From: Paenibacillus alba
GTDB lineage: Bacteria; Bacillota; Bacilli; Paenibacillales; NBRC-103111
Direction of reading: 5' to 3'
Assembly (NCBI RefSeq): GCF_013204855.1
Contig: NZ_JABMKZ010000012.1
Span: forward strand, 124,001-188,000
DNA: 64,000 nucleotides
Program-made: the position numbers and the translations under genes
Shown here: positions 26,115 through 34,397 of the stretch, piece after piece
Layout of the letters: each line of letters opens with the position of its first letter
How positions within the stretch are numbered: position 1 is the first letter of the stretch
The notes under the pieces: generated by a model
Told to the model about the DNA's origin: nothing
The model's input: only the letters and a program-made list of their open reading frames with translations
Database searches by the model: none

Positions 26115-26996
26115 ATGAGCATCGATCCAATTGAACCTATTGAACTGAAGCCGCCTAGGACATATGAAGAGCAGCTTAATATTTTTCGCTGCCGTGGACT
26201 TGTCATTGACGATGAAGTAAAAGCCCTAGAGACTTTGAAAAGGATCAATTATTATCGACTGACGGCTTACATGCTAACTTTTAAAAAGGATAATGTTTTC
26301 CTACCGGGAACGACGTTCGAGAAAGTATATCGGCATTATGAATTTGATAGTAAACTAAGGATTCTCCTCACAGAAGTGATTGAGCATGTAGAGATAGCCT
26401 TTCGGGCTCATCTTAGTTATGAAATAGCACACAAATATGGGGCACTTGGTTACCGTAATCCAGATAACTTTAGGAATAGTGATTATCACGCTGAATTTTT
26501 GAAAAAACTCGATACCTCTTTGGAAGATTCAAAAGATCACTTTGTACTTCATCACCATGTTCATTACAATAAACAATTTCCTGTTTGGGTTGCCTTTGAA
26601 GTTCTTACGTTTTCAAACTTGTCCATGCTTTTTAGAAACTTACTATTAGTTGATCAAAAGCACATCACGAGGACTTATTACAGAAATCTCGATTATGGAC
26701 AAATTTCAAATTGGCTTCACGGATTAACTATTGTTAGAAATCGGTGTGCTCATTACAGCAGGTTGTTCAACACTGCAATGCCTGTGGGTATAGGATTTCG
26801 GGTTATTGATCGAAATAAGGATATTAGAAGTAATGAGCTTTTTGCTATCATCTTTAACACAAAGTATTTGATTACAAATAGAACAGTATGGAGCAACTGG
26901 GTTACTCGATTGGAAGCTTTGATTGGAGAGTACCCAGAGGTGGAAGCAGGCTACCTAGGTTTTACAGAGGATTGGTATGCACTGTTAACTACCTAA
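26115..26996 (+). CDS. AbiF/AbiD (Abi_2) family abortive-infection protein, HEPN RNase-like
   Basis: A 293-residue protein of the Abi_2 family. Start region KPPRTYEEQLNIFRCRGLVIDDE, then RINYYRLTAYMLTF and FEKVYRHYEFDSKLRILLTEVIEHVEIAFRAHLSYEIA are classic for the family. A HEPN RNase motif Rx4H is at Arg208-His213 (RNRCAH), preceded by LHGLTIVRN and followed by YSRLFN. The presumed action is RNA cleavage causing dormancy upon phage attack. GGGAG lies 8 nt before ATG 26115. The gene is more AT-rich than flanking glpD and TVP38 genes and stands between terminators, as an inserted defence cassette would. The upstream RNA element is its likely regulator or antitoxin. Confidence 0.88.
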   Translation: MSIDPIEPIELKPPRTYEEQLNIFRCRGLVIDDEVKALETLKRINYYRLTAYMLTFKKDNVFLPGTTFEKVYRHYEFDSKLRILLTEVIEHVEIAFRAHLSYEIAHKYGALGYRNPDNFRNSDYHAEFLKKLDTSLEDSKDHFVLHHHVHYNKQFPVWVAFEVLTFSNLSMLFRNLLLVDQKHITRTYYRNLDYGQISNWLHGLTIVRNRCAHYSRLFNTAMPVGIGFRVIDRNKDIRSNELFAIIFNTKYLITNRTVWSNWVTRLEALIGEYPEVEAGYLGFTEDWYALLTT

Positions 26997-27060
26997 CTGG
27001 AGTGTGTTTTAGATCTTAGATATTTCCTCCTAATTATATGCACACACATTAGACATAATT

Positions 27061-27103
27061 AAGCCTCCAAAGCCGCAATAAAGTGGTTTTGGAGGCTTTT
27101 TCA
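27061..27103 (+). terminator. Terminator downstream of the AbiF gene
   Basis: AAGCCTCCAAAGCC pairs with GGTTTTGGAGGCTT, followed by a T-run. It closes the abi cassette about 65 bp after the stop. Confidence 0.85.
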
Positions 27104-27206
27104 CGGTGCAACAGGTGTACTCCAACGCTATAAAGTATGCTATCATGCCTATAGAGGGCGGCGCGGTATGCCGCTAATTTTTGTTGAACAGAGTAGGTGT
27201 GCACAG

Positions 27207-27794
27207 ATGGGAATAACCGAACTTTTGTCCTACTTCACGGAAGAAAATTTATCCTTGCTGCTAGACAAGTATCGTTCGCTCGGCCCTTTACCCGGTCTTC
27301 TTCTCCCTTTTATGAAATCGTTCATTCCGCCGCTTCCCACGTTGGTCATTATAAGCGTAAATGCTGCTGTATATGGGCTATGGCTCGGTTTTTTGTATTC
27401 TTGGATCGGCATTGTGAGCGGATGTCTGGTAACTTTTCTCCTTGTGAAAAAGGTTGCAGGGCACCCTTATCTAGAGCGCTGGTCGCAGAAGCCAAAGGTG
27501 CAGAAAAGCCTTGTGTGGGCGCGTCGTCAGGCGTTCAACTATGTCTTCCTGCTCAGCCTCTTTCCATTAGGTCCGTTCGTCGTCATTAATATGGCTGCGG
27601 GGCTGGTAGGGATGAGATTTCGCTCGTTTCTAGTTGCTGTTGCCGCAGGGAAAGCCGTCATGGTCATGTCGGTTTCTTTTATCGGCCACGATCTTAATGG
27701 ATTTATTGAGAATCCCTACCGGATTCTATATGTTGTTGTATTCGTAGTCGTATCTATGCTGATTAGCAAAAGAGTGGAGAAGCGTTTTATGTAA
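27207..27794 (+). CDS. TVP38/TMEM64 family (DedA-superfamily) membrane protein
   Basis: A 195-residue membrane protein of the SNARE-associated/VTT-domain family. Recognisable segments are FMKSFIPPLPTLVIISVNAAVYGLWLGF, the amphipathic re-entrant loop around WIGIVSGCLVTFLLVKKVAG, FNYVFLLSLFPLGPFVVINMAAGLVGM and a C-terminal helix YVVVFVVVSMLISKR. The start at ATG 27207 (MGITELLSYF) has GAGTAGGTG upstream; the frame could extend to 27168. VTT proteins are thought to act as lipid scramblases or flippases. It is convergent with the LysR gene, their 3' ends overlapping by 8 bp. Confidence 0.85.
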   Translation: MGITELLSYFTEENLSLLLDKYRSLGPLPGLLLPFMKSFIPPLPTLVIISVNAAVYGLWLGFLYSWIGIVSGCLVTFLLVKKVAGHPYLERWSQKPKVQKSLVWARRQAFNYVFLLSLFPLGPFVVINMAAGLVGMRFRSFLVAVAAGKAVMVMSVSFIGHDLNGFIENPYRILYVVVFVVVSMLISKRVEKRFM

Positions 27795-28689
27795 CCAATG
27801 CCGGCATATCCGCCATCAGCATTTCATGAAATTTGGCCGCCGCGAGGGATGGCGTTGTATCTCGGCGAGCAGCGATTCCGATATAGCGTGTTGGAATGGC
27901 GACAGTAGGCTTCAACTCGTAGAGCAGCCCGTCCGCTAGTTCTTGGGTTACATAGGATTTGGAGACGAAGGCGACACCTAGGCCAAGTTTGGCAAATTCG
28001 ATGAGCAAATCAATGCTGCCTAGTTCAATATCGGCTTGAATTGTGACATTTTGTTGGGAGAACCAATGCTCAGCGAATCGTCGGGTGCTGCTTCCGGCTG
28101 ATAAGAGCAACAGCGGGAATTGGCCGAGATCATGGGCTGTGAGAGGAAGAACGGCCTTATCGCGATAAGCCTCTCCGCCGACGAAGCAGTCCTGCAAAGT
28201 CATAATCGCTTGGATCGTTAAAAGGGGATCTTCGGCAGTGGGCAAATGAATCAGCCCAAAGTCGACGGTGCCCTCTTTGACCCTCTGTGTAATTTCGGAG
28301 GTTTTACCGTGCGAGAGCCGGATACGAACTTCAGGATACTGCTTATGATACTTGTCCAAATAAGGAAATAAGAAATGCTTGAATAAGGAGTCGCTCGCTC
28401 CGATGCGAAGTTCGCCTCCTGTGAGGTCTTTGAGTTGGGACATTTTGCGTTCCCCGGCATCCAGCAGGGCGAAGGACTGCTCGACATAAGCTAGCAGGGC
28501 TTTTCCTTCTTCCGTAAGCTCCACCCCCTTGGACAGCCGATGGAAAAGCTTCAGGGACAAGGCTTGCTCCATTTGTTTAATGGCGTAGCTAACGGATGGT
28601 TGGGTGATATACAGCTCTTGCGCTGCTTTGGTTAAATTGCCTGTTCTGGCGGCGTGCAGGAAAATACGATACCATTCCAAATGGATCAT
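27787..28689 (-). CDS. LysR family transcriptional regulator
   Basis: A 300-residue LTTR. The N-terminal winged helix-turn-helix covers residues 1-60 (WYRIFLHAARTGNLTKAAQELYITQPSVSYAIKQMEQALSLKLF), followed by the substrate-binding-like effector domain beginning at GELRIGASDSLFKHFLFPYLDKY. ATG 28689 is chosen for its AAAGGAG about 9 nt upstream; the frame could extend 15 codons to 28734. It is divergent from aroA with 109 bp between the starts, and that gap holds an LTTR-like palindrome, so it probably controls aroA and itself. The coinducer is unknown. Confidence 0.9.
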   Translation of the reverse strand: MIHLEWYRIFLHAARTGNLTKAAQELYITQPSVSYAIKQMEQALSLKLFHRLSKGVELTEEGKALLAYVEQSFALLDAGERKMSQLKDLTGGELRIGASDSLFKHFLFPYLDKYHKQYPEVRIRLSHGKTSEITQRVKEGTVDFGLIHLPTAEDPLLTIQAIMTLQDCFVGGEAYRDKAVLPLTAHDLGQFPLLLLSAGSSTRRFAEHWFSQQNVTIQADIELGSIDLLIEFAKLGLGVAFVSKSYVTQELADGLLYELKPTVAIPTRYIGIAARRDTTPSLAAAKFHEMLMADMPALVT

Positions 28690-28751
28690 GATATAGAGCT
28701 CCTTTATGGGAAGGTGCTTATTTGGCGATTTCATTTATGCCTAATCCCCTC

Positions 28752-28776
28752 ATTATAATGAGCTTATAGCTTAAGC
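28752..28776. promoter_or_regulatory. Divergent lysR-aroA control region
   Basis: CATTATAATG (28751-28760) is self-complementary and offers TATAAT on both strands. Next to it GCTTA-TAGCT-TAAGC (28762-28776) is a palindrome of LysR-box type (T-N11-A inside inverted arms). Confidence 0.5.
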
Positions 28777-28798
28777 ACAATTGGAGAGGGTGCAGGAG

Positions 28799-30157
28799 AT
28801 GAAACCATCATGGATTCAACATGAACCAGATCGAGAAGCAAGATCACCATGGTCGCAGCATCAGGAGGGCCAAACTGTGCGGTTATCGCCGCCTCATGCT
28901 CAGATTGATCGGACTTTGCGTATTCCTGGAAGTAAAAGCTTTACGAACCGCGCGCTGATCATCGCCGCACTGGCGAAGGGGACGACACGGCTGCAGGGTG
29001 TTCTGCAAAGCGATGATTCTTATTGGTGCATGAAAGCATTGAGAGAGCTGGGGGTCCACATTGACGTGGATGGGGATATGGTGACTATCCAGGGAAATGA
29101 AGGGCAATGGGCGATCTCGGATGCAGAGCTATATGTGGGGGCAGCCGGTACGGTTGCACGCTTTTTGCCTGGTGCACTTGCGGTAGGCAGGGGAGTTTGG
29201 ACGCTAAAAGGAAGTCGGCGCATGAGCGAGAGACCTCTGACTGTGCTGTTAAATGCGCTATCCAGCCTAGGCTGCGCTATCCAGTATCAAGAGAATCCGG
29301 GGAGTGTGCCGCTGACTCTGCAGGCAAATGGGTTGAATGGAGGCGAGGTTACGGTGTCTGGTGCAGTGTCCAGTCAGTTTATCAGCGGATTATTGCTGGC
29401 TGCACCCTATGCCAAAGAGCCGCTGAGGATACGCATGGATGGGGAGGTCGTACAACGTGATTATGTAGAAATGACGCTGGATATGATGCGGGCATTTGGG
29501 GCAAAACCGGAGGTTCAAGATGAGGGGCGAACGATAGCGATTCAGCCCAGTGTCTATGAAGCTCGGACATTATCTCTTGAGCCGGATGTATCTACGTGCG
29601 GTTACTTCTGGGCTTTGGCAGCTTTAACGAATGGGCGCATAAGGATTGAGGGGATTTCGGCGCAAACACGCCAGCCGGATATTGAATTGCTGGATGTACT
29701 GGAGAAAATGGGCTGTACGATCACTCGCGGCGAGACTTTTGTAGAGGTGCGTGGCACAGCACGCCTTAAAGGGGGATTCACTGTAAGCATGCAGCGCTGG
29801 TCCGACCAGACGCTTACGCTTGCTGCGTTGGCGCCATTCGCGGACGGACCTATTACGCTGACTGATGCTGCCCATATTCGGCATCATGAATGTGATCGCA
29901 TTGTGGCGATATGTCAGGAGCTTCGCAAGCTGGGTATTCAAGTCGAGGAGCACGAAGACGGTTTGACGGTGCATCCCGGACAGCCGCAACCAGCGCTGCT
30001 TGATCCTCATGACGACCACCGGATGGCGATGGCGCTATCGCTGATCGGTGCAAGGGTAGATGGTTTGCAGATTTCTGATCCTGGCTGCGTGTCGAAGACG
30101 TGCCCTGATTTCTATGAGCGCTGGCGTGATCTCGGCATTGGTGTTGATTTGATCTAA
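28799..30157 (+). CDS. aroA: 3-phosphoshikimate 1-carboxyvinyltransferase (EPSP synthase)
   Basis: A 452-residue EPSP synthase, joining shikimate-3-phosphate and phosphoenolpyruvate in chorismate synthesis. Visible sites: RIPGSKSFTNRALIIAALAKGTT (phosphate/PEP loop), QSDDSYWCMKAL, GSRRMSERPLTVLL, SSQFISGLLLAAP, ERW-type end CPDFYERW and DPHDDHRMAMAL. The PEP-binding loop reads VGAAGTVARFLPG, where E. coli has GNAGTAMRPL, so this is a divergent class. The N-terminus (MKPSWIQHEPDREARSPWSQ) is an extension of about 25 residues. ATG 28799 has GGAGAGGG 8 nt upstream. It is not in an aro operon but divergent from a LysR regulator. Confidence 0.93.
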   Translation: MKPSWIQHEPDREARSPWSQHQEGQTVRLSPPHAQIDRTLRIPGSKSFTNRALIIAALAKGTTRLQGVLQSDDSYWCMKALRELGVHIDVDGDMVTIQGNEGQWAISDAELYVGAAGTVARFLPGALAVGRGVWTLKGSRRMSERPLTVLLNALSSLGCAIQYQENPGSVPLTLQANGLNGGEVTVSGAVSSQFISGLLLAAPYAKEPLRIRMDGEVVQRDYVEMTLDMMRAFGAKPEVQDEGRTIAIQPSVYEARTLSLEPDVSTCGYFWALAALTNGRIRIEGISAQTRQPDIELLDVLEKMGCTITRGETFVEVRGTARLKGGFTVSMQRWSDQTLTLAALAPFADGPITLTDAAHIRHHECDRIVAICQELRKLGIQVEEHEDGLTVHPGQPQPALLDPHDDHRMAMALSLIGARVDGLQISDPGCVSKTCPDFYERWRDLGIGVDLI

Positions 30158-30179
30158 CTTGTAGGTTGGTCTGCTGGGT

Positions 30180-31289
30180 TCAACCGGTTGCTTCATCGAG
30201 CAGCACCTGAAGGCGCAGTTTCGGATACAGAACGGACATTTCCTCAGCTTGCTTCTCTAATTTCTTGCGATCAAATGGTTTCGTGAAAATGTCCCGATCC
30301 GGCAAAAAGGTCACGCTCGTTCCGGTCTCATGGGTGAATCCGACCGTTTGCAGCTCGCTTTGGGGGATGCCGTGCTTATAAGATTGTTGAAACACACGGC
30401 CGTCACGACGAATTTCAACCGAAAGCTTAAGAGACAGCGCGTTGACGATGGGCATGCTGATGCCTTTTTCACTGCCTGGTGCCAAGAATGAGGCACTGGC
30501 GCTGAGACGGTTCATGTCCGTGAGAACGGTTTGAACGCGTGGATGGTCTACGCCGGGAAGCGCCTGAACAGGGATGCCTCGACCGTTATCGCCTATGGTT
30601 ACGCTGCCGTCAAGATGCAGGATGAGATGGATCTCGGTACAGGTCCCATGCAAATGCTCGAGAATGCTGTTCTCGACGACAGCCCAGAGGAGTAGATGAG
30701 GGTCATAGCCATCATTGGCTGCTCCCAAGTAGGGATGTGCATTATTTCTGACCTCCGACATGTCAAGGAAATCACTGGTATCGAATAGATCATTTGCCGC
30801 AGCAAGCAGTAGGAGGAGCGGAAGTGCACGATGGCCGGGTACTGCGTATTTGCCCCCTCGCTCTTCCTGTACGAGCAGATCAGCGCCAGCTAATGCTTTC
30901 ATATGATGATAAAGCTGTCCTGTTGTCCCCATATTCAGACGCTCAACGAGCTCTGGGCCGGTAAGCGGCTCTTGTAAAACAGTCCGCAAAATATCCAGAC
31001 GCTGCTTATGGCCGATAGCGCCAAGAATTTTGGCTGCTTTATCGCTATCCAAGCGCAGAAGCTGATTAACGCCTCTTTCTTGCGGTTCCCAGCGATAATG
31101 GGTAGGCCCGCTCTGGAATTGTCCGGAGTAAAAGACCCTGCTTTGTTCCGCATCCGGCAGCTGTTGTTGGGTCATAAATTTGCTCGTATCTTCCTGTCTA
31201 TGCATGAATTGTTCGATTCGTTGCTGGAGCGTATTCATTTGCGCTTGCAATGCATCTAGTTCGGCTCCATAATCCCGTGGCACAGTCAA
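30180..31289 (-). CDS. ArsR-type winged-helix regulator fused to a GyrB-like GHKL ATPase domain
   Basis: About 369 residues in three parts. A heptad-like N-terminus (LDALQAQMNTLQQRIEQFMHRQ, about 10-32) may dimerise. A winged helix spans about 82-150 (KILGAIGHKQRLDILRTVLQEPLTGPELVERLNMGTTGQLYHHMKALAGADLLVQ), as in ArsR/HTH_20 proteins. The C-terminal GHKL fold resembles the GyrB ATP site: LLWAVVENSILEHL (N box), DGSVTIGDNGRGIP (about 227-240), and GTSVTFLPDRDIF as in type II topoisomerases. The start is probably TTG 31289, since GAGGTGATC complements the 16S tail just upstream; GTG 31298 would overlap that site. It may be an ATP- or drug-responsive regulator. A perfect 32-bp palindrome lies upstream. 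Confidence 0.82.
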   Translation of the reverse strand: MTVPRDYGAELDALQAQMNTLQQRIEQFMHRQEDTSKFMTQQQLPDAEQSRVFYSGQFQSGPTHYRWEPQERGVNQLLRLDSDKAAKILGAIGHKQRLDILRTVLQEPLTGPELVERLNMGTTGQLYHHMKALAGADLLVQEERGGKYAVPGHRALPLLLLLAAANDLFDTSDFLDMSEVRNNAHPYLGAANDGYDPHLLLWAVVENSILEHLHGTCTEIHLILHLDGSVTIGDNGRGIPVQALPGVDHPRVQTVLTDMNRLSASASFLAPGSEKGISMPIVNALSLKLSVEIRRDGRVFQQSYKHGIPQSELQTVGFTHETGTSVTFLPDRDIFTKPFDRKKLEKQAEEMSVLYPKLRLQVLLDEATG

Positions 31290-31310
31290 TTGGATCACCT
31301 CATGAATAAT

Positions 31311-31342
31311 TTATTTAATTACGTAATTACGTAATTAAATAA
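31311..31342. promoter_or_regulatory. Perfect 32-bp palindrome upstream of the HTH-GHKL gene
   Basis: Sixteen-base arms (TTATTTAATTACGTAA and its complement) meet without spacer; internally it is AATTACGT repeated. It lies 22 bp upstream of the gene start, within the expected promoter. A large symmetrical site of this kind fits a dimeric or tetrameric autoregulator. Confidence 0.75.
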
Positions 31343-31430
31343 TATCATGTGAGATAGAAAATGTATACAATAAAATGAATGAATGCTCTCGATATTTTCT
31401 GGGGTCAGATTTGTCTGGAAAAATGTAACA

Positions 31431-31474
31431 AAAAGACGAACAAATGCTAAGGGGAGCGTTTGTTCGTCTTTTTG
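31431..31474. terminator. Bidirectional terminator
   Basis: AAAAGACGAACAAATGCT pairs with AGCGTTTGTTCGTCTTTTT. It lies 25 bp behind the stop of the minus-strand SDR gene. Confidence 0.85.
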
Positions 31475-31498
31475 TTGAGATTTCATCGTTATGGCTGC

Positions 31499-32338
31499 TT
31501 ATAAGCCAACCTCCTGTTCACTCCATGCCCAGAAGCGATGTGCCATATCTTCATCTTGGGCCCTCTCCGAGATGGGCGCTATCTTCTTCTTATACCAATA
31601 TTCACCGCTGATCGTCTGTACGTCCGGACTGGTGGACAAATAAATCGCCGTTTCCGCACCTTGCGCCGGCGTCAGGAAAAAAGGCCGTAGCAGTCGGTGC
31701 ACGAACTTGCCAAAGCCGGTGTCGCGATCGACGCCGATGTTCGTGCCGACGGCTCCCGGATGCAGGGCGTTGACCGTAGCTGTGGTGCCCGCTAGTCGCT
31801 TGGCCAGCTCACGCGTGAACCAAATATTCGCAATTTTGGATTGCGCATACCCTCTCCACACACTGAACCCCCGCATCAGGTAAGGGTTATCGAAATCGAA
31901 GCGCCCGATCTTATGGGCGCCGGAGGAGACGTTCACGATCCGCCCTTGCTGCGCGCGGACAATGGCCTCTAAGAGCAGGTTGGTCAGCAGAAAGTGACCA
32001 AGATGATTAACGCCCGTCATGGCTTCGAAGCCATCGGACGTTGTTTGCCGCTTCACGGTGACCACGCCCGCGTTATTGACGAGCACATCAAGCACCTGAT
32101 GCTTGGCAAGGAAATCTTCCGCGAAGGCGCGAATGCTCGCGAGCGACCCCAGATCGCAAAGCATCAGCTCTATGCGATCGGATCCGCTTTGCTGTCGTGC
32201 CTCAGCCAGCGCAAGCTCACCCCTCTGCTTGCTGCGGCACAGCATAATAACATGCGCACCTTTGCGGGCTAGGGCGACAGTGGTAGCGAGTCCCATCCCA
32301 GAGTTAGCTCCGGTAACAATAACGGTTGGATGATGCAT
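31499..32338 (-). CDS. Short-chain dehydrogenase/reductase (retinol-dehydrogenase-like SDR)
   Basis: A 279-residue classical SDR. Cofactor motif TGANSGMGLATTVALA (TGxxxGxG) is at about residues 9-15; Arg in MLCRSKQRGE suggests NADP; DLGS and NNAGVV follow; the catalytic Tyr-Lys is in YAQSKIANI with Ser in VNVSSGAHK. ALHPGAVGTNIG is the usual post-catalytic loop. AAGGAGG lies about 8 nt before ATG 32338. Family members act on lipophilic alcohols and ketones; the substrate is unknown. A 0.7-kb low-complexity array begins directly upstream. Confidence 0.9.
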   Translation of the reverse strand: MHHPTVIVTGANSGMGLATTVALARKGAHVIMLCRSKQRGELALAEARQQSGSDRIELMLCDLGSLASIRAFAEDFLAKHQVLDVLVNNAGVVTVKRQTTSDGFEAMTGVNHLGHFLLTNLLLEAIVRAQQGRIVNVSSGAHKIGRFDFDNPYLMRGFSVWRGYAQSKIANIWFTRELAKRLAGTTATVNALHPGAVGTNIGVDRDTGFGKFVHRLLRPFFLTPAQGAETAIYLSTSPDVQTISGEYWYKKKIAPISERAQDEDMAHRFWAWSEQEVGL

Positions 32339-32394
32339 ACGGACGCCTCCTTGGCTTTTTATTCCATTATAGCTTATGGATAGGGGACTCGCAT

Positions 32395-33070
32395 TGTCTG
32401 CCTAACGGTATGTGGGTGGGGGGAGACGGATAGGTGAATGATGGGTCGTCGAATATGTAGATAGGTGGATAGATTGGTGAATGGGTAGATAGACAGAATG
32501 ATGAGAGGAAGATGGGGAGATGCGCAGGTAGATAGATGAGTAGATAGATGGATTGATGGATAGATGGATAGAAAGATGAGTAGATGGATGGGGAGATAGA
32601 TGAGTAGAATAGATGGATTGATGGGTAGAAAGGTAAGTAGATGCGCAGGTAGATAGATGAATTGGTGGACAGAGCGATAAGCAGATGGATGGGTAGATAG
32701 ATGAGTAGAATAGATGGATTGATGGGTAGAAAGGTAAGTAGATGCGCAGGTAGATAGATGAATAGATGGACAGAAAGCTAAGTAGAAATGGGGAGATAGA
32801 TGAGTTGATAGATGGAGTGATGGGCAGAAGGATAAGTAGATGCGTGCGTAGGTAGAATTAGATGAATTGGTGGATAGAGGAGTAGATAGATGAATAGATG
32901 GACAGAAAGCTAAGTAGAAATGGGGAGATAGATGAGTTGATAGATGGGGTGATGGGCAGAAGGATAAGTAGATGCGTGCGTAGGTAGAATTAGATGAATT
33001 GGTGGATAGAGGAGTAGATAGATGGATAGATGGACAGAGCGATAAGTAGATGGATGGTTAGTTAGGCAGA
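32395..33070. repeat. GATA/GATG low-complexity array with higher-order duplications
   Basis: About 675 bp built of GATA, GATG, GTAGATAGATG-type words without an open frame. Two larger duplications are visible: a block of about 132 bp at 32761 is repeated at 32893, and a 60-bp block at 32602 is repeated at 32702 (offset about 101). No promoter, RNA or gene was recognised inside. The gap of 33070-33245 holds only short unsupported antisense ORFs. Confidence 0.8.
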
Positions 33071-33244
33071 TAAATAGCTAGCGTGCGATAGGGATCGACA
33101 TGAAGGAATCAAATGAGGTTGTACTACAAGCCATGTTTGAGTTGGGAGTATGTGGTACTAGGGTGACGGAGGTTTGATCGCCGCCATGTGTGCCATGGCA
33201 CGCGGTCGTCAGGATCCGCGCAAGGATGATCGGCCATCGACGAT

Positions 33245-33458
33245 AAAACCTGCAAATGTGCAGGCTTTTTCCGGAAAATCGTACGAAAAACGAAAATTCC
33301 TGCAAATGTGCAGGAATTTTTAGCTTTTTCAGCTTCAAGTTCGGAAAAGGCCTCAAAAGCCTGCAGAAACGCAGGAATTTCATCGTTTAGATGATTTCCA
33401 GTATGAAAAAGATGCATAATCGCAGGCTTTCACAAAGTTCAGCCACTCATTTCGCTGT
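33245..33458 (+). repeat. Dispersed CCTGC element, copy 2
   Basis: Four units start at 33249, 33299, 33360 and 33414, with intervals 50, 61 and 54 identical to copies 1 and 3. Units one and two are perfect hairpins CCTGCAAATGTGCAGG. Same strand orientation as the other copies. It ends in CATTTCGCTG, as copy 1 does. Directly upstream lies a low-complexity array, again as in copy 1. The following 200 bp (to 33660) show nothing I recognise. Confidence 0.78.
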
Positions 33459-33661
33459 ATTCGTACTTTTTGCTAGGGACAAGCGTATCCCTACGAGTCT
33501 AAAGAGCTTCCTTTGTCTTTGATTGTAACCGAAAACATAGACAGAAGCAGCGCAGCTTTCAGTTTGACAAGCAAATTCACTGCAACAACTAACCAACGCT
33601 ACATATGCCAAAATGAATCTGAGTATGCACTGGATGCAGCAGGACTACGATGATAGTCCAC

Positions 33662-33711
33662 AAAAAAAGGGCTGTTCCTAAGTAGTTGTTTCTACTTTTG
33701 GAGACAGCCCC
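33662..33711 (-). terminator. Terminator of the dinB-like gene
   Basis: On the minus strand GGGCTGT..AAGTAG pairs with CTACTT..ACAGCCC and is followed by TTTTTTTG, 18 bp after the stop. Confidence 0.85.
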
Positions 33712-33728
33712 TATTGTCTATTCAATTT

Positions 33729-34229
33729 CTACACCAGAGGTTCCATGCCACGTTCAATCCAACCCTCACGTGTTGGTCCATAGATCTCCGGCACTCGGAG
33801 ACCGGCTTGACGCATCAAGACGATCATTTCACCGCGATGATGGATCTCATGGGAGATGAGAATGCGCAGGGTTGCAGCATTCTCCCACTGCTCTCCATAC
33901 ATATCGGTGGATTCTGCCAAGGTGGCATCTGTCCACTGGGACTGGATCGCATCAGTAAGGCCGGCAGCTGCAGTGCGATAAGTATCTGCAATGGTTTGGG
34001 CAGACGATGGGGCATGGTGCTCCCCAGGCGGCGCCGTGAATGTAAGTCCTGTACGCGAGAGCATCTCATGAATGGTTGTTGCAATGTGCCAGCCCAGCTG
34101 TCCGAGCGAGCGGAAATCCGGCGCAATACGTTGTGTAAGTGAAGTATCCGTCAAAGTGTCCAACACGCGCTGAGTCGCTTGTGTTTCATTGTTCCATTCC
34201 GCAACGAAATCTTGAATTGTTTTAAACAT
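33729..34229 (-). CDS. DinB/YfiT superfamily protein
   Basis: A 166-residue four-helix bundle of the DinB family. The metal-binding His triad is visible: His in LGQLGWHIATTIHEM (about 48), and two in ILISHEIHHRGEMIVLMRQAGL (about 128 and 132). Such proteins bind Ni or Zn and include thiol transferases (bacillithiol S-transferase BstA) as well as proteins of unknown activity. AAGGAGG precedes ATG 34229. Between it and the upstream WYL regulator gene lie a three-unit repeat and a perfect palindrome, so regulation by that neighbour is likely. Confidence 0.88.
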   Translation of the reverse strand: MFKTIQDFVAEWNNETQATQRVLDTLTDTSLTQRIAPDFRSLGQLGWHIATTIHEMLSRTGLTFTAPPGEHHAPSSAQTIADTYRTAAAGLTDAIQSQWTDATLAESTDMYGEQWENAATLRILISHEIHHRGEMIVLMRQAGLRVPEIYGPTREGWIERGMEPLV

Positions 34230-34244
34230 GGGAGAGCCTCCTTA

Positions 34245-34359
34245 GAGTTTTTCGCCAGAAAAACTGACGCCGTAAGCATTTGCTTGAGTTTTTCGCCAGA
34301 AAAACTGGCATCGTAAGCATCGCTTGAGTATTCGCCAGAACTGGCAGCGTAAGTACTAA
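34245..34359. repeat. Three tandem 40-nt repeats
   Basis: Units beginning GAGTTTTTCGCCAGAAAAAC start at 34245 and 34286; a shortened third starts at 34326. Each contains the inverted repeat AGTTTTTC..GAAAAACT and ends with CGTAAGCATTGCTT-like sequence. They lie in the 5' leader of the DinB gene, ending just before its ribosome site. Confidence 0.75.
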
Positions 34360-34397
34360 GCCTTTCGAGTACTATATCCCTAGTATAGACAACTACT

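Noticed and set aside
25994-26248. Minus-strand ORF covering the AbiF leader
   Set aside because: It runs antisense through the RNA element and the start of the AbiF gene and has no gene-like features.
32395-33070. Possible CRISPR or coding repeat
   Set aside because: Units are 4-11 nt words with no constant repeat/spacer structure and no open frame.
33078-33417. Minus-strand ORFs across CCTGC copy 2
   Set aside because: They are by-products of the repeat; frames are not shared with other copies.
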